Assembly (NCBI RefSeq): GCF_011077955.1
Contig: NZ_JAALBX010000002.1
Span: forward strand, 434,001 to 498,000
Direction: 5' to 3'
Length of the DNA stretch: 64,000 nucleotides
From: Citrobacter freundii
GTDB taxonomy: Bacteria; Pseudomonadota; Gammaproteobacteria; Enterobacterales; Enterobacteriaceae
Shown: in pieces, positions 10,185-18,609 of the stretch
How positions within the stretch are numbered: the first letter of the stretch is position 1
How the letters are laid out: each line of letters starts with the position of its first letter
The notes under the pieces: generated by a model
Told to the model about the DNA's origin: nothing
The model's input: only the letters and a program-made list of their open reading frames with translations
The model's database searches: none
Position numbers and translations under genes: made by a program

Positions 10185-11186
10185 TCAGGCGTTGCTGATT
10201 TTATTACGCAGCGCCTGTTTTTCACTTTCCGACAGGAAGGCAATATCCAGACCGTTCAGTTGCGCCTGGCGCATTTGATCAAGGGATAAGCCCGCCTGAA
10301 CGGCGGCAATCTGGTATTCATGAATGATATCCACGCCCTGAACGCCAGGATCGTCGGTGTTGATGGTGGCGAGAATGCCGTGTTCAAGGAAGCGCTTAAG
10401 CGGATGCGTTTCCAGAGATGGCACGGTGCTGGTTTGAATATTCGACGTCAGACAGGATTCGATACCGATTTTTTGCTCGGCGAGAAAATCCATCAGCGCC
10501 GGATCCTCAATGGCTTTAACGCCGTGTCCGATACGCTCAGCGCCAAGTTCGCGAATGGCTTGCCAGATGCTTTCCGGGCCCGCCGCTTCCCCTGCATGAA
10601 CGGTGATATGCCACCCTGCGTCGCGACCACGGTTAAAGTGGGTTAAAAACAGACTTCCCGGGAAACCAAGCTCATCGCCTGCCAAATCCAGCGCGGTGAT
10701 CTGGTCGCGGTGCGCCAGTAGCGCGTCCAGTTCATTCAGGCAGGCGGTTTCACCGAAGGTACGACTTAAAATACCAATCAGGCGCACCTCCACGCCGTAT
10801 TCGCGCGCGCCCTGACGTACCCCGTCTATCACCGCTTCCACCACGCCTTCTACCGGCAGTTTATGGTTCATCGCCATATACCAGGGCGAGAAACGCAGTT
10901 CTACGTAATGCAGACCCTGACGCGCCGCGTCTTCAACGTTTTCATGGGCGACGCGACGGCAGGCATCAAGCGAGCCCAGTACTTTCACGCCCCAGTCAAG
11001 TTTACTGAGGAAGCTCACTAAATCAGGCTCAGTGTCCATTACCTGCACATGGGGACGTAAACCTTCAAGGGTGTGGGACGGCAAGGAAAGGGAAAATTCG
11101 CGGCCAAGGTCAAGAATGGTTTGCGGGCGAATATTACCGTCAAGATGACGATGCAGATCGGTCAAAGGCAGGGTGGTATCAATCAT
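10185..11186 (-). CDS. add: Adenosine deaminase
   Basis: Zinc hydrolase that deaminates adenosine and deoxyadenosine to (deoxy)inosine in purine salvage. 333 aa, family length. Zinc and catalytic motifs are all present: DLHRHLDGN near the N-terminus, [20 protein letters not shown] and the NTDDPGV aspartates. It is convergent with ydgJ and separated from malY by a leader holding a micro-ORF and its terminator. Confidence 0.97.
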   Translation of the reverse strand: MIDTTLPLTDLHRHLDGNIRPQTILDLGREFSLSLPSHTLEGLRPHVQVMDTEPDLVSFLSKLDWGVKVLGSLDACRRVAHENVEDAARQGLHYVELRFSPWYMAMNHKLPVEGVVEAVIDGVRQGAREYGVEVRLIGILSRTFGETACLNELDALLAHRDQITALDLAGDELGFPGSLFLTHFNRGRDAGWHITVHAGEAAGPESIWQAIRELGAERIGHGVKAIEDPALMDFLAEQKIGIESCLTSNIQTSTVPSLETHPLKRFLEHGILATINTDDPGVQGVDIIHEYQIAAVQAGLSLDQMRQAQLNGLDIAFLSESEKQALRNKISNA

Positions 11187-11334
11187 AGTTGCACTCTTTT
11201 TAGCGATGCGTTTTAGAAAAACGCCAGTTTTTAGGTAAAGTGCATTTCATTATAAAGGGTTTGCGGGGCGGCGTGCACGTGCGATTATCCTGATTGCGCA
11301 TCAACCGCGCAGTTGTTGCGCAACAAACAATAAA

Positions 11335-11357
11335 AAAACCCGGTTTCCCGGGTTTGA
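11335..11357 (-). terminator. Terminator after the micro-ORF, upstream of add
   Basis: On the minus strand the stem AACCCGG/CCGGGTT with a GAAA loop is followed by a run of seven T. It begins right after the TAA of the 24-codon ORF at 11358, so transcripts from upstream should end here before add. Confidence 0.85.
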
Positions 11358-11432
11358 TTAAATCCAGCCAGCCTGACTGGCCGCCCACACCGCAATGGCG
11401 ACGGCGATAAGTATCCATGTTGTCTTGCGCAC
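11358..11432 (-). CDS. Predicted 24-aa single-span membrane peptide
   Basis: A short ORF from GTG at 11432 to TAA at 11358 encodes 24 residues beginning MRKTTWILIAVAIAVWAASQ: a basic N-terminus and one hydrophobic helix. A GGAGG sequence lies four bases before the GTG, and a strong terminator follows the stop at once. This compact layout is that of a real small-protein gene in the malY-add gap. I do not recognise a family. The alternative is chance translation of a leader; conservation across genera would decide. Confidence 0.5.
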   Translation of the reverse strand: MRKTTWILIAVAIAVWAASQAGWI

Positions 11433-11476
11433 ACAGCCTCCGCATAAGTTAGCGGCGACACGATAACATACTGCCG

Positions 11477-12652
11477 CTACGCCATGCAGGCGCGAATCGC
11501 ATTTATTAAACCTTCTACGCCTTTTTCAAGCTTCACCCGTGGGCAACCCACATTAAGTCGAACAAATCCTCGCCCCGCTTCGCCATAGGTATAGCCCGGC
11601 ATGATGGCCACTTTCTGCTGTGAAATAAGCGAATGCTGAAGTGCCTCATCGTCAACCCCGGTTGGGCGCAAATCAATCCATGCCAGATACGTCGCCTCTG
11701 GCGGCTGCCAGCATAACGACGGGAAGGCCTGATTAAGTCTTTGCGCCACAAAGTGCAAATTGTCTTCCAGGTAGTGTCGCAGCGCGTCAAGCCAGGGCGA
11801 GCCATCGCGATAGGCGGAAATATGCGCGCAAATCGCCAGTACTGCCGGGGAAGAGAGGCCGTCGCGTCCTTTTAGCGCCGCAAGATAATCCTCCCTGTCT
11901 TGCACATCGGCAATCACCCCCCACGCGCCGGTTAGGGCAGGAATATTGAAGCTTTTCGATCCGGACGTGAACAGTGCGTAACGGTCTTTACCCACCTCGC
12001 TCCAGGGTATATGGCGTTGATTGCCCCAGACCATATCCATATGTATTTCATCGCTGATAACCCGCACATCATGGCGCTCGCACAGTGCCGCCATCATTAA
12101 AAGCTCATCGCGCCGCCACACTTTCCCCGTCGGATTGTGCGGGCTGCACAACAGCATGACTTTACATTCCGGGCGCGCAAGCTCTGCCTCAAGGCGCTGC
12201 ATATCGCACTCCCAGCCGCTGGCGGTTTTTATAAGCGGCATTGACAGAACGCTGCGATGGTTACCCTCAATCGCTTTATAAAACGCATCATAAGCCGGAG
12301 TATGGATAAGGACGGCATCGCCAGGCGCTGACCACTGACGGATCATCTCTGACGCCATATAAATCACCGAAGGGCCATAAACCACGGCGCGAGTGTCGAT
12401 AACCGCGCTGAAGCGCGTCGCGAACCAATGACTAATGGCGGAAAGAAAATCGTCGTGCTTCCAGCGGCTGTAACCAAAAACGCCATGAGCGATGCGCAGG
12501 CTCATGGCATCGAGTATGCAGGGGGCGGTCGGGAAATCCATATCTGAGATAGTAAAAGGCAACAGGTCGGCATCACCGAAGCGGTCAGCGACGTAATCCC
12601 ATTGGGTACACCACGTTCCATGTCTGTCGACAGGCGTTGAAAAATCAAACAT
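11477..12652 (-). CDS. malY: MalY: PLP-dependent beta C-S lyase and modulator of the maltose regulon
   Basis: Fold-type I aminotransferase-like enzyme (391 aa; E. coli 390) with cystathionine beta-lyase activity that also binds and inhibits the activator MalT in E. coli. The PLP lysine is in SGSKSFNIPAL, the conserved aspartate/tyrosine region is around ISDEIHMD, and the start is MFDFSTPVDRHGTW. It is the second gene of the malXY operon, 43 bases after malX with a strong hairpin between. Confidence 0.94.
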   Translation of the reverse strand: MFDFSTPVDRHGTWCTQWDYVADRFGDADLLPFTISDMDFPTAPCILDAMSLRIAHGVFGYSRWKHDDFLSAISHWFATRFSAVIDTRAVVYGPSVIYMASEMIRQWSAPGDAVLIHTPAYDAFYKAIEGNHRSVLSMPLIKTASGWECDMQRLEAELARPECKVMLLCSPHNPTGKVWRRDELLMMAALCERHDVRVISDEIHMDMVWGNQRHIPWSEVGKDRYALFTSGSKSFNIPALTGAWGVIADVQDREDYLAALKGRDGLSSPAVLAICAHISAYRDGSPWLDALRHYLEDNLHFVAQRLNQAFPSLCWQPPEATYLAWIDLRPTGVDDEALQHSLISQQKVAIMPGYTYGEAGRGFVRLNVGCPRVKLEKGVEGLINAIRACMA

Positions 12653-12666
12653 TGCTCTTCCTTATA

Positions 12667-12689
12667 CCCCCTTCGCCACGCGAAGGGGG
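12667..12689 (-). terminator. Intercistronic hairpin between malX and malY
   Basis: A perfect 10-bp stem (CCCCCTTCGC/GCGAAGGGGG) with a CAC loop fills half of the 43-base malX-malY gap. No T-run follows. It is more likely an mRNA-processing or stability element, or a weak attenuator, than a full terminator. Confidence 0.6.
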
Positions 12690-12695
12690 AGACTA

Positions 12696-14288
12696 TTATG
12701 CTTCCACCATATTCATCAGTACGGCCATTTCATCTTTAACCGACTGCACCTGCGGGCCAATCACCACCTGCAAATTGTGTTGGTTTAACTGCACGACGCC
12801 GATGGCGCGATTAGCTTTCAGCGCGGCGGTATCGACTAGCGACATATCTTTGACCGACAAGCGCAGACGGGTAATGCAATTATCGAGCGAAACAATGTTC
12901 TCCGCGCCGCCCAGCGCCGCAAGAATAGCCGGGACGTTGTAACCTGATTTGCCCGGCACGCCTGCCTGCATTTTTTCCTGAACATTGGCGGTTTCAATAT
13001 CACGCCCGGGCGTTTTGATGTTCCAGCGGGTAATGGCGAAGCGGAAAATGGCGTAATAGGCCACGAACCATACGGCAGCGACTACAGGCACCATGTACCA
13101 TTTCGTCGACAGGCCATGCAGGATCCCGAAGACCACAAAATCAATCACATTACCGTCGGTATTGCCGATAGTGACGCCGAGTATCGCCATCATGGTAAAG
13201 CCAAGTCCGGTCAGCAGAGCGTGGATTAAATACAGCACCGGCGCGACAAACAGGAACAGGAACTCAAGGGGTTCAGTCGTGCCGCCGACGACGCAGGCGA
13301 TCACGCCTGAAATCAGCAGGCCTTTAATCTTATGACGATTCTCCGGGCGCGCGCAGTGATACATGGCAAGCGCCGCGCCAGGCAGACCACCTAAAAACGC
13401 CGGCATTTTCCCCTGCGATAGAAAACGCGTGGCGCTTTCAGAGAAACCGTGGGTTTCCGGGCAGCTCAATTGAGCCTGGAATATGGTCAGCGCACCGCTA
13501 ACGGTATGCCCGCAGACCTCCATCGTGCCGCCGGCGTCGGTAAAGCGAATCAGCGCCACCAGAATGTGTTGCAGGCCGAACGGCAGCAACAGACGCTCGC
13601 CGGTGCCAAACAGCATAGGACCGAAATCCCCGGCGCTGTTGATAATGTTACCAAGCCCGTTAATACCCATCGCAAAGAACGGCCAAATTAACGGCACCAC
13701 CAGGCCCACCAGACCCATAACAAACGTGGTAACGATAGGCACGAAACGGGTGCCGCCGAAAAACGCCAGCGCATCCGGCAAGCGTACGCTATGAAAGCGC
13801 TCATGCAGTAACCACACGATCACCCCGGCGATAACGGCGCCCAGGATGCCGGTATCGATGGACTGAATACCCAAAACGGTCTGGATGTTATTGGCTTTAA
13901 GAATGGCCGGATCGGTTGTGGGTAAAATGCCTTTGGCGGTTAACCAGAAATTGACCGCCAGATTCATTACCGCAAAGCCGACAAAACCGGCAAACGCAGC
14001 CACGCCTTTATTTTCTCGGGCAAGACCAAGCGGGATAGCAATACAAAACATCACCGGCAGAAAACTAAACGCGAAGGAGCCGATTTTACTCATCCAGATA
14101 AAAATCGACTGTAAAACTGGATTCGCCAGAATAGGAATTAGGGTAGTGACGTCATGACTGCTGAGCGAACTGCCAATTCCCAGCATGATGCCGCAAAAAG
14201 AGAGCAGGGCGACCGGCAACATAAAGGTTTTGCCGAGCTGCTGAAAGAACTCCCACAGAGTGATTTTTGAGGTGGCTGATGTCGCCAT
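12696..14288 (-). CDS. malX: PTS enzyme IICB MalX (glucose/maltose-type)
   Basis: 530-aa sugar phosphotransferase permease. The N-terminal two thirds are the EIIC membrane domain, with about ten hydrophobic spans and the GGTTEPLEFLFLF substrate-loop motif. The C-terminal EIIB domain carries the phosphorylated cysteine at about residue 471 in DNCITRLRL. In E. coli MalX moves glucose and maltose by facilitated diffusion; the natural substrate is uncertain. It is divergent from its repressor malI, with a MalI-type operator near each start. Confidence 0.95.
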   Translation of the reverse strand: MATSATSKITLWEFFQQLGKTFMLPVALLSFCGIMLGIGSSLSSHDVTTLIPILANPVLQSIFIWMSKIGSFAFSFLPVMFCIAIPLGLARENKGVAAFAGFVGFAVMNLAVNFWLTAKGILPTTDPAILKANNIQTVLGIQSIDTGILGAVIAGVIVWLLHERFHSVRLPDALAFFGGTRFVPIVTTFVMGLVGLVVPLIWPFFAMGINGLGNIINSAGDFGPMLFGTGERLLLPFGLQHILVALIRFTDAGGTMEVCGHTVSGALTIFQAQLSCPETHGFSESATRFLSQGKMPAFLGGLPGAALAMYHCARPENRHKIKGLLISGVIACVVGGTTEPLEFLFLFVAPVLYLIHALLTGLGFTMMAILGVTIGNTDGNVIDFVVFGILHGLSTKWYMVPVVAAVWFVAYYAIFRFAITRWNIKTPGRDIETANVQEKMQAGVPGKSGYNVPAILAALGGAENIVSLDNCITRLRLSVKDMSLVDTAALKANRAIGVVQLNQHNLQVVIGPQVQSVKDEMAVLMNMVEA

Positions 14289-14330
14289 AGCGGCTCCTTG
14301 TCAAACGCCAGGGTTAGTGATGCAGCGAAA

Positions 14331-14346
14331 GATAAATCGTTTTACC
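14331..14346. promoter_or_regulatory. MalI operator, malX side
   Basis: GATAAATCGTTTTACC, a near-palindrome matching the known MalI motif (GATAAAA-CG-TTTTATC type). It lies 43 bases upstream of the malX start. Confidence 0.75.
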
Positions 14347-14408
14347 AAATTTTAATGAGCCATCAATCACAAATTATCACCCCAAAATCCTTATAATAGT
14401 TGTGAATT

Positions 14409-14424
14409 GATAAAACGATTTATC
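14409..14424. promoter_or_regulatory. MalI operator, malI side
   Basis: GATAAAACGATTTATC, 24 bases before the malI start and the same motif as at 14331-14346 in inverted sense. Its position indicates autoregulation, as known for E. coli malI. Confidence 0.8.
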
Positions 14425-14447
14425 CATTTTTCGGGAGTACCTGCCAG

Positions 14448-15476
14448 ATGACGCAGGAAAAGAAAATCACCATTAACGACGTAGCGCTGGAAGCGGGCGT
14501 GTCGGTCAGCACCGTTTCGCTGGTCCTGACCGGAAAGGGACGCATATCTGCGGCGACCGGGCAGCGCGTCAATGAGGCGGTAGAACGATTAGGATTTGTG
14601 CGTAATCGGCAGGCGTCTGCATTGCGTGGGGGGCAGAGCGGCATTATTGGCCTTATCGCGCGCGATGTTTGTCATCCTTTTTACGCACAGTTAATTGCCG
14701 GCCTAACCGACGAGCTTGAACGCCAGGGGCGCATCTTATTGCTCAGTCAAAGCGGGCGCGACGGGCAGCAGATCATGCACTGCTTTGAGACGTTGCTGAA
14801 TCAGGGCGTGGACGGGGTAATTATTGCCGGGGCCGCTGGCATGGCGGCGGAACTACGGGAAAAAGCCCAGCAGAAGGGCATACCGCTGGTATTTGCATCG
14901 CGCGCCAGTTATCTCGATGAGGCCGATACGTTACGACCTGATAATTTACAGGCCGCGCAAATGCTGACCGAACATCTTATTAAGCAGGGCCATCAGCGCA
15001 TCGCCTGGCTTGGCGGCAATAGCGGGTCACTCACGCGCGCGGAGCGGCTGGGTGGTTATTGCGCAACGCTTTTGCAATATGGCTTGCCGTTTCACAGTGA
15101 ATGGGTGGTGGAGTGCGAAAACAGCCAAAAGCAGGCTGCGGAAGCCATCGGCGCGCTGTTACGGCATAACCCAACTATCAGCGCGGTGATTTGCCATAAC
15201 AGCACGGTTGCGCTGGGAGCGTGGTTTGGACTAATGCGCGCAGGGCTGCAAAGCGGCGAATCCGGGATGGAAAGCTATTTTGATCGCAGCGTGGCCTTAG
15301 GGGCGTTTACCGAGCTGCCGGAAGCGAAACTTGAGGATATTCCGGTAACCTGGATGTCGCTGCCTGCCGAGGACATGGGCCGCGAAGTGGCGGAACGTAT
15401 GGCGCAGCGTCTTGAAAAGGGCCAGGAGGTTGCACGGCATCATGTGTTAGCGGGGCGATTGATTAAGGTTAAGTAG
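14448..15476 (+). CDS. malI: MalI, LacI-family repressor of malXY
   Basis: 342-aa repressor. The N-terminal helix-turn-helix ITINDVALEAGVSVSTVSLV is followed by a hinge helix (RNRQASALRGG) and a periplasmic-binding-protein-like effector domain (residues about 65-340). The inducer is not known with certainty. It is divergent from malX across 159 bases that hold both operators. Downstream it converges with ydgA; the E. coli uid and hdhA genes are absent from this junction. Confidence 0.95.
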   Translation: MTQEKKITINDVALEAGVSVSTVSLVLTGKGRISAATGQRVNEAVERLGFVRNRQASALRGGQSGIIGLIARDVCHPFYAQLIAGLTDELERQGRILLLSQSGRDGQQIMHCFETLLNQGVDGVIIAGAAGMAAELREKAQQKGIPLVFASRASYLDEADTLRPDNLQAAQMLTEHLIKQGHQRIAWLGGNSGSLTRAERLGGYCATLLQYGLPFHSEWVVECENSQKQAAEAIGALLRHNPTISAVICHNSTVALGAWFGLMRAGLQSGESGMESYFDRSVALGAFTELPEAKLEDIPVTWMSLPAEDMGREVAERMAQRLEKGQEVARHHVLAGRLIKVK

Positions 15477-15529
15477 CAGTAAGTGCTAAATGGAACACCT
15501 TCACTAAACATAACCTCCCTGTTACCAGG

Positions 15530-15556
15530 TAAAAAAATGGCCTCCGAAGAGGCCAT
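15530..15556 (-). terminator. Terminator of ydgA
   Basis: On the minus strand the stem ATGGCCTC/GAGGCCAT closes a TTCG tetraloop and is followed by about eight T. It lies seven bases after the ydgA stop. Confidence 0.92.
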
Positions 15557-15563
15557 GTAACAA

Positions 15564-17123
15564 TTACTGTTGCGGTACCGCAGCAGGCGGTGTTGCCGCC
15601 GGCGGAATGGCCGGAACCGGCACAGGGACCGGTACAGGGACGGGCACTGCATTACCGGCAAAACCAAACATCCCAACGAAGTCTGCCAGCGGCATTTTCT
15701 GCCCGTTGAGCGTGACCTGACCATTCGCATATTGCAGGCTGGAAACAATATTATTGTCTTCCATCGCGGTGATGCGGAACATCTGGCCCATGGCAGCAAG
15801 GCCTTTTACCTGCTGGGAAGCCAGCTTCTCAGCCTGGTCATTCTGATAACCCTCAAGTTTTGCGATTTGCGTCATAAACTCAGTCGCCATATCCACCGGG
15901 ATCACAAGCTTGCTTTCCATCGACTTCACGACGCGGTCCAGTTGTTGTTCCGGCGTGGTTGCAGGGGTGGTGTTAGCAGAAGGATCTTTCAGAAACAGCG
16001 ATAAATTAAACGCGCTTTCGCCTTTATCATTCTTCCAGCTAAGCGGCGCTACGGTAATCACCGGGTCGCCTTTCAGCAGTACCGGCAGATTGGAAAGCAT
16101 TATCTCCATCGCTTTTTGCTGATACAGCGTAGGGTCGTCGGTAATGCCAGGCTCAGCTAACAGCGCCTGGGTTTGCGCATTGTATTGCTCGCTGAACTGA
16201 TGCCATGCCTGCCCGTCGATGCCACCGATTTTAATCGTTAACTTACCGCTACCCAGGCTCTGGTTTTGAACCTTCAGGGCATCCATTACATAATTGATTT
16301 CGCTGTCGATTTTTTTGTTATCTTTCGAAACATCTGATTTGGCGTCCAGATGCAATCCGTCTACGACCGCCATCTCTTTACCTTCAATAGACACGGCGAA
16401 CTTATCAACAGTCAGTTTTTGCGCGCCGACGCGCTCATCAAAATCGGTGAGTTTGCTGGAACCGTCCGATTTAAGACCATTAAAGGTCATCTGCACGTGT
16501 TGACCGTACTCGTTCACGGCGCTGACAAGGCCGCTTTGCGCCTCGCCTTTCAGGCTGACTTCATTGCCTTTGCCGTCCACATCAAGATTGAAATCGCCGC
16601 CGCTGAAGGCGACTTTTTCCTGCTCTTTCTCATAATTCAGCGCCGCAAGCGTAATCGCGGAGGCGGTGCTACCGTTGTAGCCCACACGGGTTTGGGCGTT
16701 GAAAACGGGCTGACCTTTCGTCATATCGAAAAGCGGTTTTGTCACTTCATTGTTCACAAGCGTCGTGCGAACCGATGCCATGGACGGGATCAGATTAAGT
16801 TTTTTAAGCTGAGCGAGAGGAAACGGGCCATGGCTGACATCTTCATTGAACACCACGCTTTGTCCCGGTTTGATTAACGGGTTTTCCACGCCGGTAGTCG
16901 GTTTAACGACCAGTTGAAGATGGCTTGAGAACACGCCGCGCTTGTAATTTTGGTAGCCTAACTCCATGCCCGCCTGCGGCGCAGCGCGCTTAAGCTCGCT
17001 GTTAGCGTTTGCGATCATGCCTGCAATCCGTGATTCGAGTTGTTTACCGGTGTACCAGGACGCACCGGTCCAGACCACACCCAGTGCGACAATCACACCA
17101 ACGGCAACCAGAGATTTTTTCAT
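15564..17123 (-). CDS. ydgA: DUF945 family protein YdgA with proline/valine-rich tail
   Basis: 519-aa protein of unknown function; E. coli YdgA is about 502 aa. An N-terminal signal or anchor helix (MKKSLVAVGVIVALGVVW) predicts periplasmic or inner-membrane location, followed by the long DUF945 domain. The C-terminus has six VP dipeptides and a Pro/Ala/Gln-rich end (AIPPAATPPAAVPQQ), a flexible low-complexity tail that accounts for the extra length. It lies alone between the manA terminator and its own terminator. Confidence 0.88.
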   Translation of the reverse strand: MKKSLVAVGVIVALGVVWTGASWYTGKQLESRIAGMIANANSELKRAAPQAGMELGYQNYKRGVFSSHLQLVVKPTTGVENPLIKPGQSVVFNEDVSHGPFPLAQLKKLNLIPSMASVRTTLVNNEVTKPLFDMTKGQPVFNAQTRVGYNGSTASAITLAALNYEKEQEKVAFSGGDFNLDVDGKGNEVSLKGEAQSGLVSAVNEYGQHVQMTFNGLKSDGSSKLTDFDERVGAQKLTVDKFAVSIEGKEMAVVDGLHLDAKSDVSKDNKKIDSEINYVMDALKVQNQSLGSGKLTIKIGGIDGQAWHQFSEQYNAQTQALLAEPGITDDPTLYQQKAMEIMLSNLPVLLKGDPVITVAPLSWKNDKGESAFNLSLFLKDPSANTTPATTPEQQLDRVVKSMESKLVIPVDMATEFMTQIAKLEGYQNDQAEKLASQQVKGLAAMGQMFRITAMEDNNIVSSLQYANGQVTLNGQKMPLADFVGMFGFAGNAVPVPVPVPVPVPAIPPAATPPAAVPQQ

Positions 17124-17139
17124 AATCGTTTATCCCTAA

Positions 17140-17170
17140 AAAATAAAACCAGACGATGTACATCGTCTGG
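17140..17170 (-). terminator. Terminator of manA
   Basis: A 22-bp perfect palindrome at 17149-17170 (arms CCAGACGATG/CATCGTCTGG) folds as a stem-loop on the minus strand and is followed by TTTTATTTTTT. It lies between the manA stop and the ydgA start. Confidence 0.92.
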
Positions 17171-17227
17171 CGTGATGAATGACGTGCTGGATAAAGCTTA
17201 GCAACGTATTTCTAAAAGATCAGTAAC

Positions 17228-18406
17228 TTAGTTGAGCTTATTATAAACACGAGCTAAACGACCCGCGCCACTTGCGCCGACAGGGGAGTCGGCTGCGCTA
17301 ATAAAGGCCGATTCACCGGCTTTAAGCGTTAAGGTTTGCCCCGCTTTATGAAGCATAGCCTCGCCTTCCACGCAGAACAGGATAGCCGCGCTTTGCTGTT
17401 CCAGGGTGGCTTCTTGGTCGCTTAAATCATGCAGGGAGAAGGCGAAATCATCCACCGGAATCGGGAAGTCCAGTTCGCTGCCGTGGCGCGTCGGTTCGGT
17501 AAGCAGGGTATCGGCGGCACGCGGCGTAAACTTCACATTCGCCACCAGCTCAGGAATGTCGATGTATTTTGGCGTTAGCCCGGCACGCAGTACGTTATCG
17601 GAGTTGGCCATCACTTCCAGCGCCACGCCTTTTAAGTACGCATGCGGCGTTTCTGCAAACAGGAACATGGCTTCACCCGGATTCAGCTTCACCACATTCA
17701 GCAGCAGCGGTGAAAAGAGTCCGCTGTCATCCGGATAAAACGCCGAAATAGCGCGAATGGTCTGCCACGGCTCACCCTGTTGGCTGTTCATCGCCGCTTT
17801 CAGCACCGCCAGTGCGCGGGATTTCCGCTCACCTTCCATATTAAGCAGGCTTGCAAAAAGCTCGCTTAACCGCTCTTCATTTGGCGCTTCAAGGAAATGC
17901 GCAATGGCGGTATGTGCGCCGGCGACGGGCTGGAGCAGGGCGATAATATCGGAGAATTCGCGGAACGCGTTCATTGCTAAAAAAGGCGTTAAGGCAAAAA
18001 CCAATTCCGGCTTATGATTTGGATCTTTGTAATTACGCTGCGGGGCGTTGAGCGGGATGCCTGCCGCATTTTCGCGGGCAAAACCTTCTTCTGAAGCCTG
18101 CTTGTTCGGGTGGACCTGAATAGACAGCGGTTGGTCGGCGCAGAGCACTTTAAACAGGAACGGCAGCTCGCCAAAGCGCTTCGCTACCGCCTCGCCGAGT
18201 AGGGTGGACTTATCCGCATCAATCACATCACGCAGTGCGTGAAGGTTGCCGTCCTTGCCCTCAATTTTCGAACTGCTTTTCGGGTGCGCACCCATCCATA
18301 ATTCCGCCATCGGCAGGTTCTCAGGATTGGCGATGCCATAAAGCTCCGTCAGCGCAGTTTGACTACCCCAGGCATAGTTTTGCACTGAGTTAATGAGTTT
18401 TTGCAT
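17228..18406 (-). CDS. manA: Mannose-6-phosphate isomerase, class I
   Basis: Zinc enzyme interconverting mannose-6-phosphate and fructose-6-phosphate, feeding mannose use and GDP-mannose synthesis. 392 aa (E. coli 391). Zinc-site residues are in QPLSIQVHPNKQASEEG (Gln and His), PELVFALTPF (Glu) and ETPHAYLKG (His). It is divergent from fumA across about 200 bases and ends at a strong terminator before ydgA. Confidence 0.96.
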   Translation of the reverse strand: MQKLINSVQNYAWGSQTALTELYGIANPENLPMAELWMGAHPKSSSKIEGKDGNLHALRDVIDADKSTLLGEAVAKRFGELPFLFKVLCADQPLSIQVHPNKQASEEGFARENAAGIPLNAPQRNYKDPNHKPELVFALTPFLAMNAFREFSDIIALLQPVAGAHTAIAHFLEAPNEERLSELFASLLNMEGERKSRALAVLKAAMNSQQGEPWQTIRAISAFYPDDSGLFSPLLLNVVKLNPGEAMFLFAETPHAYLKGVALEVMANSDNVLRAGLTPKYIDIPELVANVKFTPRAADTLLTEPTRHGSELDFPIPVDDFAFSLHDLSDQEATLEQQSAAILFCVEGEAMLHKAGQTLTLKAGESAFISAADSPVGASGAGRLARVYNKLN

Positions 18407-18609
18407 GAGTAAGACCTGTAACTAATGGAATCAACGGCCTGTATTAAACCAATAATCCGCCACGATGTAACCTCTGGCAGTAAAAAGTCGTCTTTGTCTC
18501 AGTTTTTGTTAAAAAATTGTGTAGCATGTCTGCACTCGCTTTTGCACCCGGCACATGGACAATGTGCTGAATGGATAATAGTTAAACTTAGGCTGTCAGT
18601 GAGAGAACA

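Noticed and set aside
11200-11445. 81-codon minus-strand frame in the malY-add gap
   Set aside because: It reads straight through a strong terminator and has no family-like composition; the overlapping 24-codon ORF in another frame is the better candidate.
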